Shown piece by piece: positions 43,275-53,143 of a DNA stretch of 64,000 bases (position 1 is the first letter of the stretch; each line of letters begins with the position of its first letter). The translations under genes were made by a program, and so were the position numbers. Location of the stretch: contig JAYOIK010000007.1 in the NCBI GenBank assembly GCA_038118725.1, positions 1-64,000 on the forward strand. Reading direction: 5' to 3'. The notes under the pieces were generated by a model. The model was given only the letters and a program-made list of their open reading frames with translations. It was not told the DNA's origin and did not search any database. The stretch comes from JADHLJ01 sp038118725 (lineage in GTDB: Bacteria > Pseudomonadota > Alphaproteobacteria > Thalassobaculales > Thalassobaculaceae).

Positions 43275-44387
43275 TCAAACCGCTTTGTCGAGCTCGCCCA
43301 GGATGGCGTCCATCATGGCGTCGGTGGAAACGGCGGTCATGCCGGGTTGCATGATGTCGGCGGTGCGCTTGCCGGAGGCGAGCACGGCTTCGATCGCCGT
43401 GTCGATCATGTCGGCATCCTCGGACATGTCGAAGGAATAGCGCAGCGCCATCGAGAAGCTGAGCAGCTCGGCGATCGGGTTGGCCATCTTCTTGCCGGCG
43501 ATATCCGGGGCCGAGCCGTGCACCGGCTCGTATAGGGCATGACGCTTGCCGGTGGTCTCGTCGACCGCGCCGAGCGAGGCCGAGGGGAGCATGCCGAGCG
43601 AGCCGGTCAGCATCGCCGCGCAGTCGGATAGCATATCGCCGAACAGGTTGTCGGTGACGATGACGTCGAACTGTTTCGGGTTCCGCACTAACTGCATGCC
43701 GCAGTTATCGGCGTACATGTGCTCGGTCTCGAGACCCTCGCCCTCGGCGGCGAAGAGCTTGGTCATGGTCTCGCGCCAAAGCACGCCGGACATCATCACA
43801 TTGGCTTTTTCAACCGAGGTGACCTTGTTATTGCGCTTGCGGGCCAGATCCATCGCCACCCGACCAATCCGCTCGATCTCCGGAGTGGTGTAAAGGTTGG
43901 TGTCATAGCCCTTCTTGGTACCGTCGGGCAGCTCCTCGATGCCCCGGGGCTCGGCGAAATAGATGCCGCCGGTCAGCTCGCGCAGAATCAGGATGTCGAG
44001 GCCCGAGACCAGTTCCGGCTTGAGGCTGGAGGAATCCGCCATCGCGTCGAACACCATCGCCGGACGCAGGTTGGCGAACAGGTCCATTTCCTTGCGCAGG
44101 CGCAGCAAGCCGCGCTCGGGTTTCAGCTCGAACGGCAGATCATCATATTGCGGACCACCGACCGAGCCGAACAAGACCGCGTCGGCCTCTACCGCGTCGG
44201 CCATGGTCTCATCGGTGAGCGCGGTGCCGTGGGCGTCATAGGCGGCGCCACCGACCAAGCCTTCCTGGAGATCAAAGGAGACCGAGCGCTTCTTGGCGAG
44301 CCAATCGACAACCCGCAACACCTCCTTGACAACTTCCGGGCCGATGCCGTCGCCGGGGAGGACCAATAGTTTCCTGTTCGAGGCCAT
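43275..44387 (-). CDS. leuB: 3-isopropylmalate dehydrogenase
   Basis: The 370-residue NAD-dependent enzyme performs oxidative decarboxylation in leucine synthesis. Motifs are LLVLPGDGIGPEVVKEVLR, GSVGGPQYDDLP, LILRELTGGIYFAEPRGIEE and the signature VTDNLFGDMLSDCAAMLTGS. ATG 44387 follows GGAAGA at good spacing; the ATG 12 bases upstream is less likely. It is downstream of leuC-leuD but separated from leuD by a terminator hairpin. Confidence 0.97.
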   Translation of the reverse strand: MASNRKLLVLPGDGIGPEVVKEVLRVVDWLAKKRSVSFDLQEGLVGGAAYDAHGTALTDETMADAVEADAVLFGSVGGPQYDDLPFELKPERGLLRLRKEMDLFANLRPAMVFDAMADSSSLKPELVSGLDILILRELTGGIYFAEPRGIEELPDGTKKGYDTNLYTTPEIERIGRVAMDLARKRNNKVTSVEKANVMMSGVLWRETMTKLFAAEGEGLETEHMYADNCGMQLVRNPKQFDVIVTDNLFGDMLSDCAAMLTGSLGMLPSASLGAVDETTGKRHALYEPVHGSAPDIAGKKMANPIAELLSFSMALRYSFDMSEDADMIDTAIEAVLASGKRTADIMQPGMTAVSTDAMMDAILGELDKAV

Positions 44388-44468
44388 GACGTCTTCCATT
44401 TCCCTGCCCGCTCGCCGCCCTGGTCGAAAACAGGGAGCGCCACGGGTTCATTTTCGTATTGGTGGTTT

Positions 44469-44510
44469 AAAAAAAGGAGCGGCCCGCGATCATCCAGGAC
44501 CGCGGACCGC
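44469..44510 (-). terminator. Rho-independent terminator between leuD and leuB
   Basis: On the minus strand a 10-bp stem GCGGTCCGCG / CGCGGGCCGC (one G:T pair) with a 12-nt loop is followed by TCC and seven T residues. It lies just after the leuD stop codon and would end or attenuate the leuC-leuD transcript before leuB. Confidence 0.8.
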
Positions 44511-44522
44511 CTCATTCATGTG

Positions 44523-45128
44523 TTAGGCCCAGGGCTGTTCGGCCGCCCGCTTGGCCTCGAAATCGTCGATATTCTTGCCTTTTTCCATGGTAAGGCCGAT
44601 ATCGTCGAGACCGTTAATCAGGCAGTGCTTGCGGAACGGGTCGATCTCGAAAGCGATCTTCTCGCCGTTCGGGCGACCGATTTCCTGGTTCTCCAGATCC
44701 ACGTCCAAAATCGAGTTGGCGCCGTTCTGAGCATCGTCCATCAACTGGTCAAGCTGCTCCTGGGTCACCTTGATCGGCAGGATGCCGTTCTTGAAGCAGT
44801 TGTTGAAAAAGATGTCGGCGAAACTGGTGGAGATCACGCACTTCACGCCGAAATCAAGCAAGGCCCAGGGCGCGTGCTCGCGCGAGGAGCCACAACCGAA
44901 ATTGTCGCCGGCGACCAGGATGCTGGCATTGCGATAGGCCGACTTGTTGAGCACGAAATCCGGCTTTTCCGAGCCGTCCTCGTTGTAGCGCATCTCGTTG
45001 AAGAGATGCTTGCCGAGCCCGGTCCGCTTGATGGTCTTGAGGAACTGCTTCGGGATCACCTTGTCGGTGTCGATATTGATCATGTTGAGCGGAGCCGCGA
45101 CTCCGCGGTGCGTATTGAACTTTTCCAT
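44523..45128 (-). CDS. leuD: 3-isopropylmalate dehydratase small subunit
   Basis: The 201-residue LeuD subunit provides the swivelling domain of isopropylmalate isomerase. Motifs are MINIDTDKVIPKQFLKTIKR and the substrate loop ILVAGDNFGCGSSREHAPWA. ATG 45128 has GGGAGAAG upstream. It lies 11 bp after leuC, its catalytic partner, on the same strand. Confidence 0.97.
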   Translation of the reverse strand: MEKFNTHRGVAAPLNMINIDTDKVIPKQFLKTIKRTGLGKHLFNEMRYNEDGSEKPDFVLNKSAYRNASILVAGDNFGCGSSREHAPWALLDFGVKCVISTSFADIFFNNCFKNGILPIKVTQEQLDQLMDDAQNGANSILDVDLENQEIGRPNGEKIAFEIDPFRKHCLINGLDDIGLTMEKGKNIDDFEAKRAAEQPWA

Positions 45129-45139
45129 TCCGCTTCTCC

Positions 45140-46555
<1,416 letters not shown>

Positions 46556-46881
46556 CGCCGCGTCACCTCCCTTGAGCATGAACTTGGTTCCAGTGTCGGA
46601 ATGTCGCGAGCGAACACCGCCGACGGTCGGCGGGACAATAGTGGATCAACCGCTCCGGAGAAAGCCGTATTTCCACTGAATCAGCCTTGATTCGACACGT
46701 TGGCGCGTCCATCACCATGCTGGTGTCCTCGCGGGTCGGCCAAAGGCCGAGAGACCGCGTTCGGCAAGCGGATGCCCTCCCATTGTTGAAACACTTCGGC
46801 GGCGATCTACATATTTATTTATCCGCACACGCTTTGCGTGTAGGCTAGCAACGCTCTCTCGCTTTCCACGGGGTGGAGGTG
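46556..46881. other. Divergent promoter gap between leuC and the DUF3011-like gene
   Basis: This 326-bp gap must contain promoters for both divergent genes. It has a tight hairpin ACACGC-ttt-GCGTGT at 46827-46841 next to an AT-rich stretch (catatttatttatcc), and a small dyad CACCA-tgc-TGGTG near 46711-46723. No leucine-rich leader peptide or T-box was recognised. Confidence 0.45.
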
Positions 46882-47475
46882 ATGACCATATCGTTTCGCC
46901 GGTTCCTCGTCGCCATCGCTTGCGCCTGCGTTCTGGCGCCCGCCCTCGCCGTCGCGAAGGCGCCGAAATCCGTGGTCTGCGAGTCCTTCGGGGGCCAGTT
47001 GGAAACCTGTGAGATCCTTACGATCCGTGGGATCGCGCTTAAACGACGGCTGTCCAAGGACCGCTGCATCGAGGGTGAAACCTTCGGCATCTATCGCCAA
47101 GACCAGATGTGGGTCGACGCCGGTTGTCGCGGGGAATTCGTCTCGCGTCGCTTCGGCGACGAAGTCTTTACCCGGCCCGGCGCGGCGACACCGCGCGGCC
47201 AGGGATACCAGGCGCAACCCTGGGTCAACCCGGACCAGGGCCGGGCGACGGGATCGTGGCGCAACCCGGACCTCAATGAACAAAACACGCCCGGTCGCTG
47301 GGCTTTTCTCGCGGGAGTGGCCTACGCGATGAACAGAGAACGAGGAATCGACGAAGCCACCAACTCCCACCACATAAGAAACGATTTGCGCAGCCGGGGC
47401 GTGGACCCGAACGCGATCCAACGCGGCGGACCATTGCGAAATGATTTTCTGAGGGGCCTGCGAAGCCGGCGGTAG
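46882..47475 (+). CDS. Secreted DUF3011-like protein
   Basis: The 197-residue protein has a signal peptide (MTISFRRFLVAIACACVLAP, cleavage near AVAKA). The following domain of about 60 residues has four spaced cysteines, in VVCESFGGQLETCEIL, DRCIEG and VDAGCRGEF, the pattern of DUF3011 domains. The C-terminal half is basic and Asn/Arg-rich without known features. ATG 46882 follows GGAGGTG directly upstream, although it is close; GTG 46873 is the alternative. Probably periplasmic, function unknown. Confidence 0.78.
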   Translation: MTISFRRFLVAIACACVLAPALAVAKAPKSVVCESFGGQLETCEILTIRGIALKRRLSKDRCIEGETFGIYRQDQMWVDAGCRGEFVSRRFGDEVFTRPGAATPRGQGYQAQPWVNPDQGRATGSWRNPDLNEQNTPGRWAFLAGVAYAMNRERGIDEATNSHHIRNDLRSRGVDPNAIQRGGPLRNDFLRGLRSRR

Positions 47476-47675
47476 AACGGTACCGGACAACGGGATTAGA
47501 TCCCACCAATGAGACCCGAGCCATATAGCCCACTCTTTCCTTGGCTTGTGGCTTCAACAGCCCCAATCATTGCATGATAAAGTGTCCTTGGGGTGGCCAA
47601 CGCGCCGCCAAACACATCGTCCAAGCGACGACTGGCCGTCGCGATAAACCGGAACGCGCTACAAAGAGGCACGCG

Positions 47676-48149
47676 ATGACATCGAGCTCGGAAAATCGAT
47701 TTGACGGTTTGACCCAACTCGGCGGGGAAACCCGCATCCCCAAAGGGCCGGAAAGCGCGGAGCTTGAGAAAGTCGCGAATAGCCAGAACGACGTCGACTA
47801 TGTCGTGCGGTTTACCTGCCCGGAATTTACCTCACTTTGTCCGATGACCGGACAGCCGGATTTCGCCCATCTCGTCATCGATTATGTTCCGGACGAGTGG
47901 CTCGTGGAGAGCAAGTCCCTCAAGCTGTATCTCGCCTCTTTTCGCAATCACGGGGCTTTCCATGAGGACTGCACCGTCAACATCGCCAAGAGGCTGATCG
48001 AGACCCTGTCACCACGTTGGCTCAGGATCGGCGGCTATTGGTTCCCGCGTGGCGGCATCCCGATCGACGTTTTTTATCAATCCGGTCCGGCGCCCGAGAA
48101 TATTTGGTTGCCAGATCAAGGCGTTCAGCCCTATCGAGGACGGGGCTAA
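47676..48149 (+). CDS. queF: NADPH-dependent 7-cyano-7-deazaguanine reductase
   Basis: The 157-residue short-type QueF reduces preQ0 to preQ1 in queuosine synthesis. The catalytic cysteine is in PEFTSLCPMTGQPDFA. The NADPH and substrate motif is ESKSLKLYLASFRNHGAFHE, and the C-terminus WFPRGGIPIDVFYQSG is also conserved. ATG 47676 was chosen by family alignment. No preQ1 riboswitch was recognised in the 200 bp upstream, and no other queuosine genes are in the window. Confidence 0.96.
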   Translation: MTSSSENRFDGLTQLGGETRIPKGPESAELEKVANSQNDVDYVVRFTCPEFTSLCPMTGQPDFAHLVIDYVPDEWLVESKSLKLYLASFRNHGAFHEDCTVNIAKRLIETLSPRWLRIGGYWFPRGGIPIDVFYQSGPAPENIWLPDQGVQPYRGRG

Positions 48150-48183
48150 CAGTCGAGGCACATGCCTCGATCCCATATAGGCC

Positions 48184-48858
48184 CTATCGGTCGGCGGCGA
48201 TCGGCTTTCCCGTCAACGACGCCCGCTCGGACAGTTCGATCCAGTTACCGTCGGGGTCGCGCGCGAAGCTGTAGCGGACCTGTCCGATGGTCCTCGGCGG
48301 CATGCCAATCTCGACCCGCGCGCGCTCCATCGCCGTCGTGACCTGGTCGCAGTTGAAAATCTGAACCGTCATGTAGCGCAGACCCTTCTCGCGCCACCCC
48401 TCGATCCTGGGCGGGTCACCGGCGGTCGCCACGATGCGGCTGCGGCCGAGGCGAAATCCGTGCGGTCCGTCCGGCGCGAGGCCCAACGTTTCGCCGTAAA
48501 AGCGGTCGAAGGCGTCGAGGTCGCGGGCCACCACGTGAAGCGTCAGATCGGCGCTCGCATCTGGCTGGAGATAAACGGTAACGCCGTCCGGCGTCGTGAT
48601 CTCCCCGGCCTTGGCGACCTTCAGTCCCAGCGCCCGATACCCGCCGGGCGGAACCTCCGCAAGGGGCTCGCGCGTATGGTTGACCTTGATGATGGAGTCA
48701 CCCCGGCGCCAACGATACTGACGAAAACCGCCGCCGAGTTTGGCCATGTGGTCGAAGGCAAGGCCGACCTTCGACCCCCAGAATTCCTCGTGCTCCGCCA
48801 ACATGTTCGTCGCGAAGCCCACATCAAAGGCCGGCTTGGCAAAGGCGATGGGTGACAT
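48184..48858 (-). CDS. VOC (glyoxalase-fold) family protein
   Basis: The 224-residue protein is built of two vicinal-oxygen-chelate modules. The first begins FDVGFATNMLAEHEEFWGSK. The second has LTLHVVARDLDAFDRFYGET and the C-terminal SFARDPDGNWIELSERA. Metal ligands would come from His and Glu in these modules. Glyoxalase, dioxygenase or isomerase activities are all possible. Start ATG 48858. It converges with queF, 34 bp apart. Confidence 0.85.
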   Translation of the reverse strand: MSPIAFAKPAFDVGFATNMLAEHEEFWGSKVGLAFDHMAKLGGGFRQYRWRRGDSIIKVNHTREPLAEVPPGGYRALGLKVAKAGEITTPDGVTVYLQPDASADLTLHVVARDLDAFDRFYGETLGLAPDGPHGFRLGRSRIVATAGDPPRIEGWREKGLRYMTVQIFNCDQVTTAMERARVEIGMPPRTIGQVRYSFARDPDGNWIELSERASLTGKPIAADR

Positions 48859-49048
48859 CGCTTGGTTCTCCGAAACCGCTCTGATTTTCAGTTTAGACTA
48901 AGGCGATCGGTCCCACACAGCCATATCGGGCACAAGGACCTACGTCGCCCCGTCGGCGAAAATTCGTCATGACGATTTTGAGAGACCGGCGACTGGCGCC
49001 CTGACGGCGCGATCGGAGAACCGCGCCCTTCACAACTCAGCGGCTGGC

Positions 49049-49438
49049 TTACGCCTGCGCCGCCTTCGTCTTGGCCGGGCGAGTCACCTTTTCGGCGATC
49101 CGGGCGGACTTGCCGCGGCGGCCGCGCAGGTAATACAGCTTGGCGCGACGGACCCGGCCGCGGCGCACGACCTCGATATCGGCGATCCGGGGCGAGAACA
49201 GCGGGAACACCCGCTCCACACCCTCGCCGTAGGAGATCTTGCGAACCGTGAAGTTCGAATTGATCGAGTCGGCCTTGCGGGCAATGCAGACACCCTCGAA
49301 GACCTGGATACGCTCGCGCGTGCCCTCGACCACCTTCACGTGAACCCTGAGCGTGTCGCCCGGCCCGAACTCGGGAACCGGCCGGCTCTCGTTCATCTTG
49401 GTGACCTGTTCCTGGCTAATCTGTTCGACGATGTTCAT
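49049..49438 (-). CDS. rplS: 50S ribosomal protein L19
   Basis: The 129-residue L19 protein shows PEFGPGDTLRVHVKVVEG, RIQVFEGVCIARKADSI, VRKISYGEGVERVFPLFSP and RRGRVRRAKLYYLRG. ATG 49438 has GGAGCAGGA upstream. It is the last gene of the ffh-rpsP-rimM-trmD-rplS operon and makes contacts at the 30S-50S interface. The short Ala/Lys tail is normal for alphaproteobacteria. Confidence 0.98.
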   Translation of the reverse strand: MNIVEQISQEQVTKMNESRPVPEFGPGDTLRVHVKVVEGTRERIQVFEGVCIARKADSINSNFTVRKISYGEGVERVFPLFSPRIADIEVVRRGRVRRAKLYYLRGRRGKSARIAEKVTRPAKTKAAQA

Positions 49439-49471
49439 CGGTCCTGCTCCACGTCCTATCCGGTCTCGGCC

Positions 49472-50188
49472 TTATCGGGGCCCCGGGGTCTTGTTCTCCT
49501 GGCGGTACCGCTCCCAGAGATCCGGGCGCCGTTCCCGCGTAATCAACTCCGCCTGCTCGCGCCGCCACGCATCGATCCGTGCGTGGTGTCCCGACAAGAG
49601 CACCTCGGGGACGGCCATGCCGTTCCACTCCCGAGGCTGGGTGTAGAGGGGGTATTCCAACAGCCCCTCTACGAAACTTTCCTCGGCCAGCCCGTCCGCC
49701 GCGCCCATCACGCCCGGCAGCAACCGGACACAGGCATCGAGAACGGCCAGGGCCGCGGTCTCACCACCGGACAGGACAAAGTCGCCGAGGCTGACTTCCT
49801 CCAGATCCCGAGCCTCGATCACCCTTTGATCCAGACCCTCGTAGCGGCCACACAACAAAACCACCCCAGGTTCCGCCGCGAGCTCCGCCGCCATCGCCTG
49901 ATCGAAGCGCCGGCCCCTGGGCGAAAGATAGATCCGCCGTCCTGGAACCGCCTCGATCGAGGCGAGCGCCGCGTCCACCACATCGGGCCGCAACACCATT
50001 CCGGCGCCACCCCCGAAGGGAGTGTCGTCCACGGAGCGGTGCGTATCGCGCGCGAAGTCCCGGATGTCCAGCGCTTTCAGCGTCCAAGCCCCACTATTCA
50101 ACGCTTTTCCGGCCAGCGACAGGCCCAGGGGGCCGGGAAACATCTCGGGAAACAGGCTGAGGACCGTGGCGCTCCACGGCACCGGCAT
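49472..50188 (-). CDS. trmD: tRNA (guanine37-N1)-methyltransferase
   Basis: The 238-residue trefoil-knot methyltransferase modifies G37 of tRNAs. Motifs are SLFPEMFPGPLGLSLAGKAL, DDTPFGGGAGMVLRPDVV, LCGRYEGLDQRVIEARD, LSGGETAALAVLDACVRLLP and VLLSGHHARIDAWRREQA. ATG 50188 is preceded by GGAGGGGG; a TTG at 50224 would overlap the rimM stop but is less likely. Position between rimM and rplS is the classic order. Confidence 0.97.
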   Translation of the reverse strand: MPVPWSATVLSLFPEMFPGPLGLSLAGKALNSGAWTLKALDIRDFARDTHRSVDDTPFGGGAGMVLRPDVVDAALASIEAVPGRRIYLSPRGRRFDQAMAAELAAEPGVVLLCGRYEGLDQRVIEARDLEEVSLGDFVLSGGETAALAVLDACVRLLPGVMGAADGLAEESFVEGLLEYPLYTQPREWNGMAVPEVLLSGHHARIDAWRREQAELITRERRPDLWERYRQENKTPGPR

Positions 50189-50220
50189 GTCCGCCCCCTC
50201 CGTCGCTTCCGTCGCCTGGC

Positions 50221-50775
50221 TCAACCGTTCTCTCCGCTCTCCCCGTTCGGCGCGTCTTCTTCTCCCTCGTCGTCTTCCAGCAGCCCGGGCATCGGATCGA
50301 CCTGCAAACGCCCGGCCTCGAGATCCACCACCGGCACGGTCGCCTCGTTGAACGGCAGCAGCACCGTCCGGCTCGAGCCCACGAGACGCACATCGATCAG
50401 ATCACCCGCCCCGAAATCATGCACCGCGACCACCGTTCCCAATTCCGTCCCGTCCATCCGATCAACCCGAAGGCCGATTAGATCGGCGTGATAGAACTCG
50501 TTCTCCTCGGCCTCCGGCAAGGCATCGCGCGGCACGTAGAGCATGGTGCCCTTCAGCGCCTCGGCGGCGTTCCGATCCGTCACGCCCTCGATCCGCGCCA
50601 GCAACACGCCCTTCGCTTGCCCCTGCGAGGTGAGCCGATAGGGCTTGCCCGCCTCGTCCACGAGCGAGTCGAAGGTCAGTATATCACCGGGGTTCTCGGC
50701 GAAGCTTTTCAGGCGCACCACGCCGCGCACCCCATGCACGCCGACGATCACTCCCATGCAGACCCGCTCGGACAT
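50221..50775 (-). CDS. rimM: Ribosome maturation factor RimM
   Basis: The 184-residue 16S processing factor works in 30S head maturation and partners with S19. Motifs are MGVIVGVHGVRGVVRLKSFA, GVTDRNAAEALKGTMLYVPR, EEFYHADLIG-like ENEFYHADLIGLRV and VLLPFNEATVPVVDLEAGRL. Start ATG 50775. The last about 20 residues are acidic. It lies 45 bp after rpsP in the operon. Confidence 0.96.
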   Translation of the reverse strand: MSERVCMGVIVGVHGVRGVVRLKSFAENPGDILTFDSLVDEAGKPYRLTSQGQAKGVLLARIEGVTDRNAAEALKGTMLYVPRDALPEAEENEFYHADLIGLRVDRMDGTELGTVVAVHDFGAGDLIDVRLVGSSRTVLLPFNEATVPVVDLEAGRLQVDPMPGLLEDDEGEEDAPNGESGENG

Positions 50776-50820
50776 GCCAGTCGGTCCCGCTCGCTTCGCC
50801 TACAAGCCCCCGAAGCGCCG

Positions 50821-51216
50821 CTATTCGGCGGCGGCTTCTTCTCCGGCGGCTTCGGCGGCGGCGGCTTCAGCCGCGTCGGCGGCCTTGGCGGCGGCCTCGG
50901 CCTCGCGCTCGGCGCGCTTCTTGCCGGGAGCCGACTTCTTCGGCTGATCCCGATGCTGGAAGGCCGGCATCAGATCAACGGACGCCAGGAACTTATGCAC
51001 CCGGTCCGTTGGCTTGGCGCCAACCGACAGCCAATGTTGGATCCGCTCGGCGTTCACCGTCAGCCGCTGCGGGTGATCCTTGGCGACCATCGGGTTGTAG
51101 GTGCCGACCTTCTCGATGAAGAGGCCATCGCGCGGGCTGGTATTCTCGGCCACGACGATGCGATAGAACGGGCGCTTCTTGGCGCCACCGCGCGCCAGAC
51201 GAATTTTCAAGGCCAT
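50821..51216 (-). CDS. rpsP: 30S ribosomal protein S16 with Ala/Glu-rich tail
   Basis: The 131-residue protein starts MALKIRLARGGAKKRPFYRI, with FIEKVGTYNPM and ERIQHWLSVGAKPTDRVHKF, the normal S16 core of about 80 residues. After residue 95 comes a long Ala/Glu-rich, probably helical tail that gives strong GC triplet bias in the DNA. ATG 51216 follows GGAGAA. It is the second gene of the operon after ffh. Confidence 0.97.
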   Translation of the reverse strand: MALKIRLARGGAKKRPFYRIVVAENTSPRDGLFIEKVGTYNPMVAKDHPQRLTVNAERIQHWLSVGAKPTDRVHKFLASVDLMPAFQHRDQPKKSAPGKKRAEREAEAAAKAADAAEAAAAEAAGEEAAAE

Positions 51217-51249
51217 TTTCTTCTATTCTCCAGTTTACCGTGTCTTCTC

Positions 51250-52728
51250 TCAGCGCTTCGTCGGGAAGCGCGGAAATCCTCCAGGTCCACCGAGACCGGG
51301 CAGGCCGCCAGGGCCGCCTCCCAAGCCACGGGGAAGTTGCATCTGTTGTCCGGGGGCACCGCCGGCCAGGTCCGCCGGCGAGGGCATGCCGCCACCACCG
51401 AGCAAGGCGCCGAGGCCCTTCATGCCGCCCATCTTGCCCATCTGCTTCATCATGCGGCCCATTTCCATGTGCTGCTTGAGAAGCCGGTTGATCTCCGCCG
51501 GCGAGGTGCCGGAACCCGCCGCGACCCGCCGCTTGCGCGAGGCATTCAGCAGTTTCGGATTCTTGCGTTCCTTCTTGGTCATCGACTGAATGATCGCCGC
51601 CTGACGCTTGATCGCCTTGTCGTCGACCCCGGCGTTGTCCATCTGTTTCTGTAGCTTGGACACCCCCGGCAGCATGCCCATCAGGCCGCCAAGCCCGCCC
51701 ATCTTCGAGACCTGCTGCAACTGGCTCAGCATGTCGTCGAGATCGAACTGACCCTTCTGCATGCGCGCCGCCAGGCGCTCGGCCTCCTCGACCTCGATGG
51801 TCTCCGCCGCTTTCTCGACCAGGCTGACCACGTCGCCCATGCCGAGGATCCGGCCCGCCACCCGCTCGGGATGGAAATCTTCCAACGCGTCGATTTTCTC
51901 GCCGGTGCCGACAACCTTGATCGGCACCCCGGTCACCGCGCGCAACGACAGCGCCGCGCCACCGCGCGCATCGCCGTCCATCCGGGTCAGCACGATACCG
52001 GTGAGGCCGATCTGATCCTGGAAATTGCGCGCCGTGTTCACCGCGTCCTGACCGGTCATCGCGTCGGCGACCAGCAGGGTTTCAACCGGGTTCACCGCGT
52101 CACGGATCCGGCGGACCTCGTCCATCAACCCCTGATCGATGGAGATCCGACCGGCGGAGTCCAGCATGACCACGTCGAAGCCCTGGAGCCGCGCCGCCGT
52201 CATCGCCCGCTTGGCGATCGAGACCGCGCTCTCGCCATCGGCCATCGGCAGGGTGGCGACGCCGGTCTGCTCACCCAGTATCCGCAATTGCTCGCGCGCC
52301 GCCGGACGGGTGACATCCAGCGAGGCCATCATGACCTTCTTCTTGTCTCGATTGGCGAGACGCGCCGCGATCTTCGCCGTACTCGTCGTTTTGCCGCCGC
52401 CTTGCAGACCGACCATCAGGATCGGTACCGGCGGCACCGCGTTAAGCTCAATCCAGGCCGCCTCGGTGCCCAGCATCTCCACGAGATTGTCGTGGACGAT
52501 CTTGATTACCTGCTGGCCCGGCGTGACCGAGCGGATCACCTCTTGGCCGACCGCGCGCTCGCGCACCCGATCAATGAAGTCCTTGACCACGTCCAGCGCC
52601 ACGTCGGCCTCGAGCAAGGCAACCCGCACCTCGCGCATGGCCGCGTTCACGTCGCCCTCCTTGAGGGCTCCGCGTCGCTTCAGGCGATCAAAAACCTCGC
52701 CAAGACGATCTGACAGACTTTCAAACAA
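51250..52728 (-). CDS. ffh: Signal recognition particle protein Ffh
   Basis: The 492-residue SRP54 GTPase has an N-domain, the GTPase domain with GLQGGGKTTSTAKIAARL and LTRMDGDARGGAALSLRA, and a Met-rich M-domain for signal-peptide and 4.5S RNA binding. The G3 motif reads MLDSAGRIS, where most Ffh have DTAGR. TTG 52728 gives the family N-terminus FESLSDRLGEVF and is preceded by GGGAGAGAG; the frame is open 13 codons further. First gene of the operon; its receptor ftsY lies at 56503. Confidence 0.95.
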   Translation of the reverse strand: MFESLSDRLGEVFDRLKRRGALKEGDVNAAMREVRVALLEADVALDVVKDFIDRVRERAVGQEVIRSVTPGQQVIKIVHDNLVEMLGTEAAWIELNAVPPVPILMVGLQGGGKTTSTAKIAARLANRDKKKVMMASLDVTRPAAREQLRILGEQTGVATLPMADGESAVSIAKRAMTAARLQGFDVVMLDSAGRISIDQGLMDEVRRIRDAVNPVETLLVADAMTGQDAVNTARNFQDQIGLTGIVLTRMDGDARGGAALSLRAVTGVPIKVVGTGEKIDALEDFHPERVAGRILGMGDVVSLVEKAAETIEVEEAERLAARMQKGQFDLDDMLSQLQQVSKMGGLGGLMGMLPGVSKLQKQMDNAGVDDKAIKRQAAIIQSMTKKERKNPKLLNASRKRRVAAGSGTSPAEINRLLKQHMEMGRMMKQMGKMGGMKGLGALLGGGGMPSPADLAGGAPGQQMQLPRGLGGGPGGLPGLGGPGGFPRFPTKR

Positions 52729-52977
52729 ACCACTCTCTCCCTCTTTCCAGCCAACGCCGGAGCCCAAACGAGAAACGCGCCCGTGCTCGAAACTCGAGGA
52801 CGGACGGAACCCGCGAAGGTCTCAACGGCGGGTGCTGTCGAGATGGCGCGGGTTATAGGCGCGGTGGGGTGGGGGTGTCAAGGATGGGGGAAATCGCGTC
52901 GTGACCGATCGAAAAGGCATCTAAACGGAACGCCAAGGCGGAAATGCTCTTGGGCTCGTTATACCATCAGTCCATTC

Positions 52978-53124
52978 GTCATCCCGGCGAAGGCCGGGAG
53001 CCATTCCGCCGCGCTATATGTTCTTCGAATTTTAGGATCAAAAAATCCATCTGATCCAAGTTCGATCAACTATCGAAACGGTAACGAATCCGTCGGAATG
53101 GGCCCCGCCCTTCAGCGGGGTGAC
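52978..53124. repeat. Inverted-repeat element, GTCATCCCG family, copy 2
   Basis: Left arm 52978-53008 and right arm 53094-53124 are imperfect inverted repeats of 31 bp, outer word GTCA[TC]CCCG and inner word CCATTCCG, with compensating differences in the hairpin stems (CCGG/CCGG-type against CCCCGC/GCGGGG). It is clearly related to the element at 43108-43232. It lies in the 415-bp gap between the promoter of ffh and the end of the dehydrogenase gene, where no open frame was found. Confidence 0.65.
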
Positions 53125-53143
53125 GACCGTGGTTAGGCTGATC

